Source: Armillaria gallica (taxonomy: Eukaryota > Basidiomycota > Agaricomycetes > Agaricales > Physalacriaceae). From it: a stretch of DNA of 64,000 nt. The notes beneath the pieces were generated by a model. That model was not told where the DNA came from and did not search any database. It saw nothing but the letters and a program-made list of their open reading frames with translations. The DNA lies in NCBI GenBank assembly GCA_037576215.1, contig JBANDB010000001.1, positions 2,418,001 through 2,482,000 on the forward strand, written 5' to 3'. Of this stretch, positions 1 to 10,871 are shown one piece after another (the stretch's first letter is position 1; each line of letters starts with the position of its first letter). The position numbers and the translations under genes are program-made.

Positions 1-1180
1 ATCAACGTGGTGTGAGAGAGAAAAGTATGGCTTACTGGGCCAGGCGAGTATGATTAACCTGGACGCATGTCATGTCAAGGACAGGTAAAAAAAAAATTAT
101 AGGACTCACCAGGTTAACCAAAGTAGCCTGCTGCAGACGGACTGGATCGCATACCTAAAGATGGTTAGTACATGGATGCATCACTATGGGAACAGAGAAG
201 CCCTCACACTATATTGATACGTGTGCTCACTACACGTCTTCACCGTGCTATCATTATTTGCACCCACCGCCAACGCACTCACGCAATCCAACTGTGCATT
301 TGCTGCTGCCGTTCCATAAGGCCAAAGTGGATCCTCAGCAGTGGCGGCAATCTGGAAGAATGGCGCCGAGATGTTCAGCGCGTCTGATATGTTCTTGGTC
401 CAAGGCTACAAGCTGCATAAGCGGCACGGCAGGTAAAGCAGTAAACATATCTACCATCCACAGATTGGTATAGCTTTGCGGTGTGAAGTGAAGATAATGA
501 TCGGGTTCATTTCCGACTGTTCAAGGACACGTCAAGCCACTCATCGATGTGACGGGAAGAGAAGCGGCGTACTTTCCATTCCAATCAACTGCCCGGCCTT
601 CATATTCTCTACGGCAGCCGTTGCCATGTCTAAAGCACCCTCAAAATTAACGTTTTCGAGATCCTGCTCATCGATCAATGAACTCTGGAGAATTGGATGT
701 AAGGAAACCCACCAAGGTGAAGATTATTTTCGTTCCCTCAGGTAGCAGATTCATAGTCTTCCAAAACTCTGGCCCAACTGTCGTGTTATGCAGAGTTCCA
801 CTGTAAACGATCAGAGCCGGGCAAAAACGAAGCAAACCACAAATGCCGCACTCAGCAGTGATGAAGTTGAACAAAGCCGCATCCAAAGTCGAGTTCCAGT
901 ACGTCGAGTCAGCAGTAATGCCACCAACTCGTATTTCTGCAGGCACACCGGTTCTGCTCTTAAGGTTCCCCAGCAGGTTTTGGGTCAGTATGTTAGGATT
1001 GGACACATTCCCGACGTATGAGGTCCAGAAGGCGGTCTCGATGCTGAAACTGGCTAATGCCGGGTTGAGATATTTGGATGCATCTGGAGGGAGTGTAGAA
1101 GGGCCAGACAAGCGGATGTTGGAAAGGTTTTCTGCAAAGACACAGGCGGGGAAGGCCAGAAGGAGGAGAAAGGGACGCAT
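1..1180 (-). CDS. GH79 family glycosidase (beta-glucuronidase type), partial, 3' end outside window
   Basis: The protein starts at the ATG at 1178-1180 with a signal peptide (MRPFLLLLAFPACVFA), not at the longer upstream in-frame start. The first exon carries the GH79 N-terminal block with IETAFWTSYVGN and EIRVGGITADSTYW. Splicing three short introns (about 815-865, 670-725 and 513-560) joins KIIFTL to a block ending in EIGNEPDHYLHF at about 503-514. GNEP holds the expected acid/base Glu of this clan A family. Coding continues through FFQIAATAEDPLWPYG toward position 1, so the nucleophile region and the C-terminal domain lie outside the window. GH79 enzymes hydrolyse glucuronosides, for example on arabinogalactan or glucuronoxylan side chains; the exact substrate cannot be told here. 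A TATAAAG element lies 35-41 bp before the ATG. Confidence 0.85.
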
Positions 1181-1786
1181 TGCGATGCTTTGATCAGTCT
1201 TCTGCCAGCTCAAACTTTATACATACGTCCGGTCCGCATGAATCCAGCCAAATGATGCTGCTATCGGTCCGATGGAAGATTTACGACCTCGACGGTTTTC
1301 CAATCCGTGGCGCCACATTTTGAGGCATGCGAAGAATCGCTTTCGTTTTACGCCTTCACAGGCTTGCGCGGTCATCTGGAAGCACAACACCGGTCGTGAA
1401 TAACAATATGAGATTCTCCTTCAGCAAACATTTTCAGACGGGAAATCATCGCAAGAATACGAAGGTCGTATCCCGTGAACAATATTGGGCACGGGATCCA
1501 AAACAAGCCGTCGCGAACTGTCAGACGCCTCACTCAAAGCAACGTACAAAGAGTAGTCGTAAGCAGAGTCTCGTATGCAAGAGTAGGTAGACGCGTCGTG
1601 CAATAGTTGATCTATTACCACGTACCGCACTTCGTTGAGCGTTGCAGGGTATTCAGGAAAGTTATGAAAGCGACAAAGGTCCGGCAGGGTGCAAGAGATT
1701 AATTCCAATGAAATAAACAACATCTAGGAGAATGAGACTGTCCTGGGGTCAATTTCGACGATTCGAGCATAAGTAGACATACCACT
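1181..1786. other. Intergenic, GH79 promoter to coatomer zeta stop
   Basis: About 600 bp. It holds the GH79 promoter and the 3' flank of the zeta-COP gene. A 100-codon minus-strand reading frame at 1421-1723 has no recognisable domain and no supporting splice context, so no gene is called. Confidence 0.5.
1215..1221 (-). promoter_or_regulatory. TATA element of the GH79 gene
   Basis: The minus strand reads TATAAAG 35-41 bp upstream of the GH79 start codon. Confidence 0.5.
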
Positions 1787-2449
1787 CTAGAACTGCGCCA
1801 TCCGCTGGGCCATTTTATCTTTCACAGTCTGGTATGCATTCATTATCGTCTGCTCATTGATGATGATATCTGTCGTGTCGGGGCGTGGCCGGCTCACTCT
1901 GGACGCAATAGCAGCAGCATCCGTGTCCATGATGATACTACAGAGTGGGAAATGGGGATTACGCCAAAGACAACAGCATCTCAGACGCACCCATCGTCGA
2001 TTGTCTCGTCCAGACACAGCAATACCATATCCAAGTTCTCCAACACGGCCCTCTTTTCGAGTTGGTTCCTCAGCAACAGTGACAACGCGTCAATGAGGGA
2101 ATTGAGGGCCGCCGAAAGCATGAGCTCGTTCTCCGTGGGCCCAGCGATGAAGTAAATAATGAGGTCGAGAGAATGCTTGTACACGGCGAGCTTGGATTCG
2201 AATAGGATGATATCCCCTGCGCTTAGTATCAATATTCTGTTCCTCCTGGTGAAACGAAATGGTTGTACCCCCAGCCTTCTTCGTCTTTTGCCAGAGTCCT
2301 TTCTCGAATGCCTTCTGATCCTTCAACGTGAGCAGCTCTTTGGATTCGCCCTGAGGGTGGCCTTTGGGCCTATAGTATTTTGCAAGGACGCGGTGTCCTT
2401 CGGTATCGAGGACTATGAATGCATTGATGCTATAGAGGGAGAGATTCAT
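1787..2449 (-). CDS. RET3: Coatomer subunit zeta (zeta-COP)
   Basis: This is the small COPI subunit of the clathrin-adaptor sigma-like fold. It pairs with gamma-COP in the coat that carries cargo from Golgi to ER. Three exons on the minus strand (2449-2269, 2216-1991, 1937-1787) are joined by introns of 52 and 53 nt, giving exactly 186 codons (185 aa). That is close to the yeast (about 189 aa) and human (about 177 aa) proteins. Landmarks are the start MNLSLYSINAFIVLDTEGHR, then GDIILFESKLAVYKHSLDL, the helix FIAGPTENELMLSAALNSL, the motif LDETIDDGIIMDTDAAAIA spanning the second junction, and the C-terminal helix with VKDKMAQRM. Both junctions restore family-conserved residues (KKAGGDII and DDGIIMDTD), so the model is well supported. 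No TATA element is obvious, as is usual for a housekeeping gene. Confidence 0.97.
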
Positions 2450-4125
2450 TGGACGTGGTGGGAGTGATCAAGCAACGTGTACCGAATTGGGCAATCACCT
2501 TCCGAGGGCTCACAGCTGTTTACAACAAACGACAGTTGACATTTTTGAATTTTTGATAATACAGTAATGAGATTACTCATATTTTATTATTGATACGGTA
2601 TGTAGTGTTTTACAGAAAATGAAGTACGACAAAACTGACCCTTACATAGATGCCTCTGGATGCAAACATCCAAATTAGCCCGCTAGAAAAACAAAGCGCA
2701 ATGAATGTCAACACTAGGCGAGATTTAAGACAACACTTACCAACCAAAGCGGAGACCACTCGTAAGACGAAATCGCTTCAAAGAGGTAGTTGATCAAAAA
2801 ATTAATGCCGTCTAGCAGACGCAGTAGTCGCGCACATCAATGGCGCAAAGCCAATGATAAAACGCGCCACAAAGTGCACTGCAAGCAGTAGCAACCACGA
2901 ACTTCAGCGGACACAAGCCTTGTACACACAAAAATCGATCAGCCCACAAAGAGTCATTATATCACGACATCGACTGCCATAAGATCGACACCGAACAATT
3001 TCCTGACAACGCTCAAAAGCTTGCAGTCATATCAGATTGGTGGTATGGCGCCAACGCACTTCTTTCACGATTTCAACACTGGGTCTGTTCAAGAATTTAG
3101 CGGTTTTAGGTCACACCGCCTTATCAAAAATTTTGTCAATGGAGTACATGGGGAGACATTGACACACATACCAACCACGATACCCAGAAAACTCCGCGTT
3201 CGACTGCCATAAGATTCGAAGTCGAGAGCCTTCAAGGTGCATACACAATAAAATTGTCATTGGTCTAGTCTTTGTGGTGGAATCAGATTGGTGTATGGCG
3301 GCACAGCACTTCAACCCCCTTTCAAAGAGAAATTAACAAAGGCCACATGGAAAATGGTATGGAGATAGGTACATACCGTGTTTTCAACGATACCAATCCT
3401 AGCTGAGTGAGCAAAGCAGCCTAGGAAGACAATAATCAGTTATCATAATTAGCAAAAGGCTGGTGTTCCCGTACCAGCAAATGATAATGACTGGTAAATA
3501 ATCGATTGTAGACGAGGAATCATGCTATCACAACGGACGCCAAGTCCGCCGGAAGGATTGACACGATTTGCATTCACAGGAACGCGTCGTGCGCCGATAG
3601 CTTTGTCCGCTGGGTTGACAATTGCATGCTGCAAGGCGTGGCCCAGTCTCCACGACAAACATACATGTCGACTACCCAGCCCTCGCTTCAAGACGAAGTT
3701 TCTTCGGGCGATGAAGGGAAGAATCTCTAGCGCAAATCCATGATAGTAATTCCAAACTGGAGAGAGAACGCTCAGATCTTAACCGCCCGTAAATGAGGAC
3801 TACGAGTCCTGTACGAAACGAGCTTTGTGACTTTCGCCTGCTGCTGGAAGTAACCAAGAAGAAATTCCCATACAGCAAAAAAAAAACTACCCAGCACGTG
3901 CGGCGGTCACCATACAAGTCCCCGCATCTAGAAGCACTTTACACAAGTTCATACAGTACTTGTTCGTATATTTTCTAGTAATTATCAACGTGATGGGGAT
4001 TGCCTGAGCCTATAACTCCACGGCAGTGGTATATTATTTACCGATCCATTTCCGTAAGGTATGGGAAGCAGCTGTGATAAACTAATTAAAGACTTTACTA
4101 ATTTACATTCGAATCTGAGTTCCAT
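2450..4125. other. Intergenic region with a diverged direct repeat
   Basis: About 1.7 kb between coatomer zeta and the GH30 gene. It is AT-rich in its first half and contains the 2970-3070 / 3200-3317 repeat pair. Short reading frames such as 3449-3691 and 3672-3917 on the minus strand match nothing recognisable. Confidence 0.5.
2970..3317 (+). repeat. Diverged direct repeat, two copies about 230-250 bp apart
   Basis: Copy 1 (2970-3070) contains CGACTGCCATAAGATCGA and, further on, ATCAGATTGGTGGTATGGCG followed by a CAACGCACTTC-like end. Copy 2 (3200-3317) contains CGACTGCCATAAGATTCGA, then AATCAGATTGGTGTATGGCG and a CAGCACTTC end. The blocks keep their order with small changes in spacing, as expected of an old local duplication. 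Confidence 0.6.
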
Positions 4126-6630
4126 CTACAGCTCGTCTCGGGTTTCTGGAGACATCTTGAATACCTCTGGCTCGTTCTGTCCAGTTTGGGCGTAGAATTC
4201 CGCCGGCTCTTGCGCCAACGATGAATGAGGAGATCCTGGACAGTGTTCAGTGAGAAGTATCCTCCAGAGGTGTGAACCAACGTCACACATACCATACCAC
4301 CACAGAGTGGTGACACCAACAGGGAAGGTGTACCTGGCCTGTTTCTGCGGTAAGTATTTGTTTCCAGACGAAACGTAGATACATACTTGCATGCCTCGGA
4401 ATTCTATCGTAGTGTCGACAGGTTGGGGACTCCATGTGCCATTAGGATGATCATACCCTAAGAAGGATTAGTCGCTGACACTGACCGAGTATAGACCACC
4501 CACAATTCAACACAACCAAAGAGTATCTCAACCAGTCCGATGACGAGGTCCTTTCTGTAACGTATGCACCAACACGAAGAGCCCAGCTCAATTTGCCACC
4601 AACGTTGACTTGGATGCGTTTACCGAACGGGCCACCCTTGTCCTTTGGAATAATGGCTTTAGACGCTTGGGCCATCGCGTAGACTGACAAATCGACGATG
4701 AACGTTGTCCAGATGACAAAAAAGTATAGTCAGCCCTTACATTCCTGATTAACGCTGTATGTTCCATCAGAATTGACTTGAACAATAGCTCGACAGCCTT
4801 CGCTGCAGCTGGTCGTCCCAGGATATCTAGGTTCTCCGTTACCATCCAGAGCGATATTCCACATGAGGCCGGAGTGAGAGTTGTGTTCTATTGCGCCTGT
4901 ACCGTCATGGAGTAAGCGGTGGAAGGTCAAACTCACAAAGAAAAATACCTATGAAACTGGGAAAAAAAAAAGGTTAAATGTTGCCTAATATATAACACCT
5001 GAGAAGCAAGAAACGTACATGTTGTCCGTGTACCACTACGTGTGAAATGCACGTAAGCCACGCGAGGTCCCAATAATCATAAGGAAACACTTGCCTTGAT
5101 GTCACTCCACCAATCACTGCCTGAAAACGTCCATGAGGATCTACAACGGTACGCAAAAACAAAAATGGTTTACCTAAACTTCCCGTGCATTCTGAATTCA
5201 TGACATGTACCGAACTCAGTGATGTCCCACGATTTATAACTCATTTACTCACCGGTGAAATAGATCTGACAGATAGTGTTAGTTGCAGTCATCAGAATTC
5301 CGATCCAAAGCTTACCTCTTTGTCAGGATACTGGGTGTGGAACGTATCCTGTTCAGTAACGTTTCCCTTAACCAGGCTTCTGAGCTCCAGGCTTCAGACG
5401 CAAATGGATCGCCTACCGCATAACAATGGAAAGCCACACCATCAAAGGCATCACCAGCTGCATCCATGAGGTCGATGGCATAGCTTCCAGCACCGTCCCA
5501 GTTATGATCCCACCCGATGAGCCTCACCGACTGAAAGCCAAAGTTATCCATAAGGGCCCTCAAAGCCGTCCCGATTCTTCCCTCGATAGCTGCAGAGAAC
5601 GTAGCAGTCGGAGACGCATTCAAATTGTTCTGGGGCTCGTTCTGGATCGATATAGCGTAAAGTGGTATGCCTTTAGCTCGGAATCCTTGTAGACATTTGA
5701 GGAGGTAAGTAGCATCTGCAATCCGCTTTGGTGCTGTACATGACGGAAGACGAGACGAGACATACATTTGGTAACCATAGTTGACTTGAGGGTTCCTCCG
5801 TTCATTGTTCCGCTGTCTTTCATCCATCCAGGCGGAGACCAAGGAAGAACATGTACTTTCACGACTATGACAATACGACTTAGTTAGCGAGGCTATAAGA
5901 GCAGTGAGGTAGACTTACGGCTATTAATGGAGATTATGTCCTTGAGGACAGAGAACAAATATGATGGCGCTGCGTCGATGCTGAACTTGGAGAAGAACAT
6001 GTCACCGCTCGAATCATCGAAACTGTATTCTATTGATATTTCAGTCGCGGGCTTAGATCAGTATGCAATATAATCAACTCACGGCTTGCGGAGAAATCGG
6101 ATGCACCCAAGGGAACCCGAATATAATTTAAACCCGCAGCGTTTGCACCGTCCGTGGGGTCAAAGAGATACTTCATAAGCGTCCAGTAATTGCTGGAGTT
6201 TGTAGACTGATAAATGCGAACATCATGAGCTCATAACCTTCAATCACGACAGGGAATACCGCTCACCTTCAAGTTATTCAATATCAGCGCAGATGAATCA
6301 GCTATGATACCCCATTCATTTCAAATCCTGAATATGTTCACGCCGAGCTTACTGAGTGATCCACCGAACCCCCAGACCGACTGGTATGTGGTAGTGTCAT
6401 TTACAACAATATCTGCGCTCCCGATGCTACCAGGGGACTGAAAGTTTATCGGCGGGTAAGGGGCAAGCGAGGTGAAGAGCTTAGATCTGTCCCAAGTTGT
6501 TTGCCACTAGTATGAGTCAGAAAAGAACTTGAGATGCAGGTGGAAACTGATGACTTACGATGTCCCAAATCTGCTGGCAAAAGACGGTTGTGCTTAGAAG
6601 AAGAGGTACTGCAAATGCTCGGCGCATCAT
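4126..6630 (-). CDS. GH30 glycoside hydrolase (endo-beta-1,6-glucanase-like)
   Basis: A multi-exon gene whose start at 6630 gives a signal peptide (MMRRAFAVPLLLSTTVFC). Family blocks in order: TTYQSVWGFGGSL, a PWSPPGWMKDSGTMNGG core, ISIQNEPQNN with the acid/base Glu, VRLIGWDHNWD, FHCYAVG, and FTECTGSLG with the nucleophile Glu, whose codon is split by a phase-1 intron. Then come GSDWWSDIKWYTDNIFIGAI, EHNSHSGLMWNIALDGNGEP, and a C-terminal beta-sandwich (VGGKLSWALRVGAYV, YSLVVLNWYDHPNGTW, YTFPVGVTTLWWYG). Reading the conserved stretch requires a GC-AG intron (5036-5094) and an 8-nt exon (4949-4956). The predicted tail ends in RDEL, resembling an ER-retrieval signal. GH30 fungal enzymes cut beta-1,6-glucan, of their own walls or of other fungi. 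Family assignment is firm; the 3' end is less certain. Confidence 0.9.
4949..4956 (-). other. 8-nt microexon of the GH30 gene
   Basis: The minus strand reads TTTCATAG between an acceptor (polypyrimidine run ending CCCAG) and a donor (GTATTT). Including it gives the conserved DNIFIGAIEHNSHSG. Leaving it out shifts the frame. Confidence 0.75.
5036..5094 (-). other. GC-AG intron in the GH30 gene
   Basis: The donor is AAG|GCAAGT and the acceptor ACGTAG, 59 nt apart. Removal joins GSDWWSDIK to WYTDN in frame, matching the GH30 consensus. No GT donor restores it. Confidence 0.8.
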
Positions 6631-7583
6631 AGGAAAGGCGGGGAGGTTTGGACGTTGAGCTTTCTAGCGTGCGCTCTTATAAGGGATCCCTCGAAATCAA
6701 TGCCGGGAACTCAAAAGTAGTCAAATTGCTGTACTCTGCGTGAAAGTCGGCGTTAGTGTGAACGCGTATCGACAATACAACACGACATGGCGCAGAGCGA
6801 GGAAAGTAGCCTGGAAAGACGGCGTTCAAGCTGATATAGCTGCATAAATCCCGAAAAGGGCACGACGGGCGGTCGGCAGGCCAATTTGAGGGAGAAAGCT
6901 GGATCCAGTATCAGAATGCACATCGTCATTCATCCTGTGGCAGAGACGTCGACATAAGTGGTGTTTCTCAGAGTCGGGGACAGCTGGCGTCACTATAAGT
7001 GATGTTGCCCCATGTTTCCGCAAGTGAGGGATCGCCCATCCACGGGCTTGATGTGGGACATGCATCAATGTCGCTTCCGAACTCTGAGCTTATGATCAAC
7101 TACTAGACAAGGCAGCAGAAAGTTCATCCTAGAGTTTGACAGAGAAGCACTTGGAGATGACTCCCGGCTGTTGAAGTTTGGTCAAGTACAGCCAAGTGCC
7201 CAGCGGCAGAGAATGAAGCATATTAAGTCTGTGCTGGGATACCGAGTTAGCTCCGAGTCTCAAGAGCAGACCTGGTGTCTTTAGGCGTATTTGAATGAGT
7301 GCTAGGACATCAGGAAGGGCTCAATTTTCTTTTTAGAAATCGCAGAGACCCTGAAAGGAACCGGCGTACGACTGGTCACTTCACGATGGTGGTCGAAGTT
7401 GAAGATGGTGACGGCCCGATTGGCAAGAGTTTAATTTCCCCGGGCCGAGTGCTATTTAAGTCAGCTTTTCGTCATTCATCAATACTCTTAAATCATGTCT
7501 GTAACCTTAACTCGAAGGTAGGGAGACATTATTCTAAACAATATGATTAAATGCTGCATGTAATACATCCTAATAAAATAAGG
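6631..7583. other. Intergenic, GH30 promoter and 3' flank of the Stealth gene
   Basis: About 950 bp. Apart from the TATA-like element near 6680, no coding or structural signal is recognised. Confidence 0.5.
6676..6683 (-). promoter_or_regulatory. TATA element of the GH30 gene
   Basis: CTTATAAG lies about 46-53 bp upstream of the GH30 start codon on the minus strand. Confidence 0.45.
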
Positions 7584-10234
7584 TTACGCCTCCCAAGCGG
7601 CTGGTATTGGCCACTTGGAATTGAACCAATCCCGTAGGGTTTTATCAACGGCATAAACGTCGTTGTCGTTCGTGACATCGTCGTTGATGCATATTAGTCT
7701 CAAGGCATCATTTCCAAGGCCTTTGACGCCACTACGAGCTGCGGCCGGGGTGTCGATTGAGAGGAACTTCGTTGGTAGTTCGCCTGTGGAGGTTATTAAC
7801 TAAACAATCTCTTGGCAAAAAAATAGAAGAGCTTTACCTACGACATAGCGGTACCTCTGAAGCACCATCATCGCCCATTCTCGGACGTTGATTCCTGCTA
7901 CTCCTTCGTCCGATCCTCGCCTCTGAGTGGCCTCTTCAATCCATGGTGCCATCACCGTTTCCAAAGAAAAATCAATGTCACGATAGTCAGACGCTAGTGG
8001 CAAATGCGGTGGTCCGAGAAGGGTGAACTCGTCGAGATAGGTTTGCGTTTGGTGTAGAGGGACAGTCCTGTTTGGTGACGGGAGAAATTCGGACAAACCG
8101 AGAGACCCTGAAGCGATCATTAGGGCTCTGATTACTTGAGGGAAATCATTAGAAACGCGGTCATGAATCCAGAGACAAGGAGGCTTACTGCAATCTCCAC
8201 AATTGACGTTCTCAAACGCCACACGTACGAAAAACTCGCTAGCACTCCCAATAGGCCTACCGTCTTTCTCAAAACACTGATTCCACGAAATTTCACAGAG
8301 AGCTGCTGTCCTCCATCCATAATTTCTGTAATGCGGATTCGAAGCTAGTCTTGGCGGGTATCCAGGTATGTTGGGTTTCGTATATTGCAATGGGCATCCA
8401 TCCTGAGACGAAAAAGAGTATTGACTCTGCATTGCCGGTCTCCGTTTGTTCACCAGACTTTCGACACGATCATGGTCAAGAGATTCTCTTCGGGGGACCC
8501 GTACTACGATCTTGGCCTTGCCAACTACTCCTCCAAGTTCCTCCCATGCTCGTGTGCCGTGCAAATCTGGGTCCCACCGATCATCGTTATCCGGCCAATA
8601 GGGAGTCTCCTGGGTTTTAGGCGGCGTTCCCATTCCGCCAATACGCCCAACGGCCCATGACCATAAGAGAGCCTCTCGCCCACGATCAATAAGAAAATTA
8701 CTGAACATAAACCCAGGATGAACGTCGTCTCCGTCAGGGACATGTCCAGGTGCTAGAATGTCGAGTCAGTTCCCCAGAACCTACTTTCGGTAAATGCGCA
8801 AAGAACATACCCGGTTCAGTCTCCGTTGGCCGTCCGTTCATCCCTCGGAAGGGTCGACGCGCAGTAGCGCTAAACTCCTTCGACCACATGCCCGATGACA
8901 TCTCGTGCATGATAGGCGTATTAATGAGCTTTTGGGCATGAACGATGTACAAGCGTGGCCTTACGCCAAAACGTTTTGACAGTAAATGGCTGCTGTAGTC
9001 CAAGGGCCGCCATTCCCCATCCGGATCCGCGCCAGATGGATTGTGCGGGTCGACAACCACCCCATAGTCAAATCGAAGAACGGGTCCAAAGAACGGGGTA
9101 TAGAAATCTTCAGTCTCGACGTCTCCATTGAAAAAAAAGTCATCATTCATATAAATAAAGTTCTCGGAAACGCCACAAAGACTTCCGAGCTGCGACTCTA
9201 TGGCAAAGCTGTTGAATGTAGGACCGGAGTACGCGCCGGAAACAAAGAACTGGGAGTGGTGTTGAATGTCCAAGGAGACGGACCCGTCTGTCCATCGCGA
9301 GCCTGAAAGCCACTGAGGGATTTGACCATATCGGACTTCACTATCGGTCGCGGTATTGGAGACAGTATTGTCGGAAGTGAGTAGGTGAAACGAGCCGACG
9401 CCATGCCTGAAATGTGTCAGAGCTGAACGCATAGAATATTTGAGTTCGTTATGATCCCTTTCATTTCAATCAGACAAGTTCTAAAATCGATGTTATATGA
9501 AGCACGCACCGATAAAGTTTAGGTTTTGAGCTACCATATCCATAGGCGTGCTCAATGTCATTCAGGGCTGCAACGTGCAGGGGGTCGCTGCCATTGACCC
9601 ATGACCATACGATATCTATGGGTGCTCGAGAATTAAAATCGGAATCAGCACTGTCAGTGAGAGACCGAGAGCAGGCCTGTCCAAAAAAATAGTCTTCCAG
9701 GCAATCTACTGGAATAGACGTCACAGGAAGTAAACCGAATGGCTTCGGATTCCCGTCACGGTGGTTTAAGAATTGGTCGTAGGAGATGGAATTTAAAGAT
9801 GTCAGATGAGAGCTGTCGTGTTGGTTTGTCGGCGTGCAAAGAGTAGAAGGAGAGTATTTTTTGGATTGCCAAAAGTGAAGATCGGGTGAAGGCTGCCAAG
9901 AATATGGGTCGGAAGAAAATTGATAGGTAGAGGTTGCGCTTGGAGGGAATAGGAATAGTAGTGAAGGGTAAGCAGAAAAACGATGCACGGCATAAACCAT
10001 GCCCAGAGTAAACAGCAATCCGATGATTGACCATGATACAGCCCGAGGGAGTCTGTAGGAGCATTTTGAAACCATGGAAGGTGACACCTGAGGGAGGAGA
10101 GCATAGTTAGATTTCGGAAAGACACGACGCCATGTCAACGCTGAAGGACAAGAAGTGGATACAAGTTCATCATCCTCACTGAGGCTGGACTGTCGGGGCG
10201 CAGAGTGGGGCTGCCTGTAGAGGCCTACTGGCAT
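7584..10234 (-). CDS. Stealth-domain sugar-phosphate transferase (xylosylphosphotransferase-like)
   Basis: Four exons (10234-9510, 9457-8811, 8752-7838, 7783-7584) with introns of 52, 58 and 54 nt give exactly 829 codons (828 aa). A cytoplasmic basic N-terminus is followed by one membrane segment at about residues 66-83 (WSIIGLLFTLGMVYAV), so this is a type II Golgi-type protein. Stealth region 1 is IDIVWSWVNGSDP at residues 207-219. Region 2 contains the acidic FIYMNDDFFFNGDV. Later blocks include PGHVPDGDDVHPGF and a long C-terminal region. Stealth proteins transfer sugar phosphates between polysaccharide residues. The closest characterised fungal example I know of is cryptococcal Xpt1, which adds xylose-phosphate to mannose on O-glycans. 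The donor here is therefore inferred, not shown. Splice junctions restore KLYRDHNELKYSMRS and TEPAPGHVP exactly. Confidence 0.9.
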
Positions 10235-10871
10235 GAGAAGTGAGGGTGAAGTTCAACAAGAACTGATGGAAAGTGTTGTGGTTCCTAAGGAGGTGGCCAT
10301 CGGTCGTAGCTCGGAGTGGTCGTGTGCAGTCGTAGTTTGCGCAGTCCAACCCATCAATTTGATGATGCTTCAACCAGACTCCACGGAAGACGGAAGCCTT
10401 TCTTCCGATGTGTCATGCACATGTTGTAAAAAACATCCACATAAGAAAGCGCGCGCTGCTTTTGGGACCTTGAATACCCTCCAGCATTAATTATTCTGGT
10501 AGTCACCTAGATCTTACGCCTATCAACGAGGACACCAGAGATATGCGCAAGTAAATAATTGCAAAACGGGCAATTTCAAAGGCCTGAGTAGATGAGCCTG
10601 AATGATCGAGATAAAAGGGTGATATGTATGCCATCATTCTTACTGGATAATATCATCTAGAAGCCTCCCAATAGTCGAGAGTAATGAGCCCTATCAAGCA
10701 GGATCGATGTGAAGGGTCGACGTGGTTCATGGTCGCGAGCGAAAAAAAACACTTCTCCTTATGGCAATAGATCGCCGACTCACCCGGGTCACCCCCCGCC
10801 CCCCCTGCTGACTAATTCCTCCATTCTTGAATGTATAACCTATATTTCCCGCCGTGCATTTACACATGACA
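10235..10871. other. Intergenic between the Stealth and GH3 genes
   Basis: About 640 bp. It includes a C-rich run near 10795-10805. The plus-strand reading frame at 10233-10490 has no recognisable domain. Confidence 0.5.
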
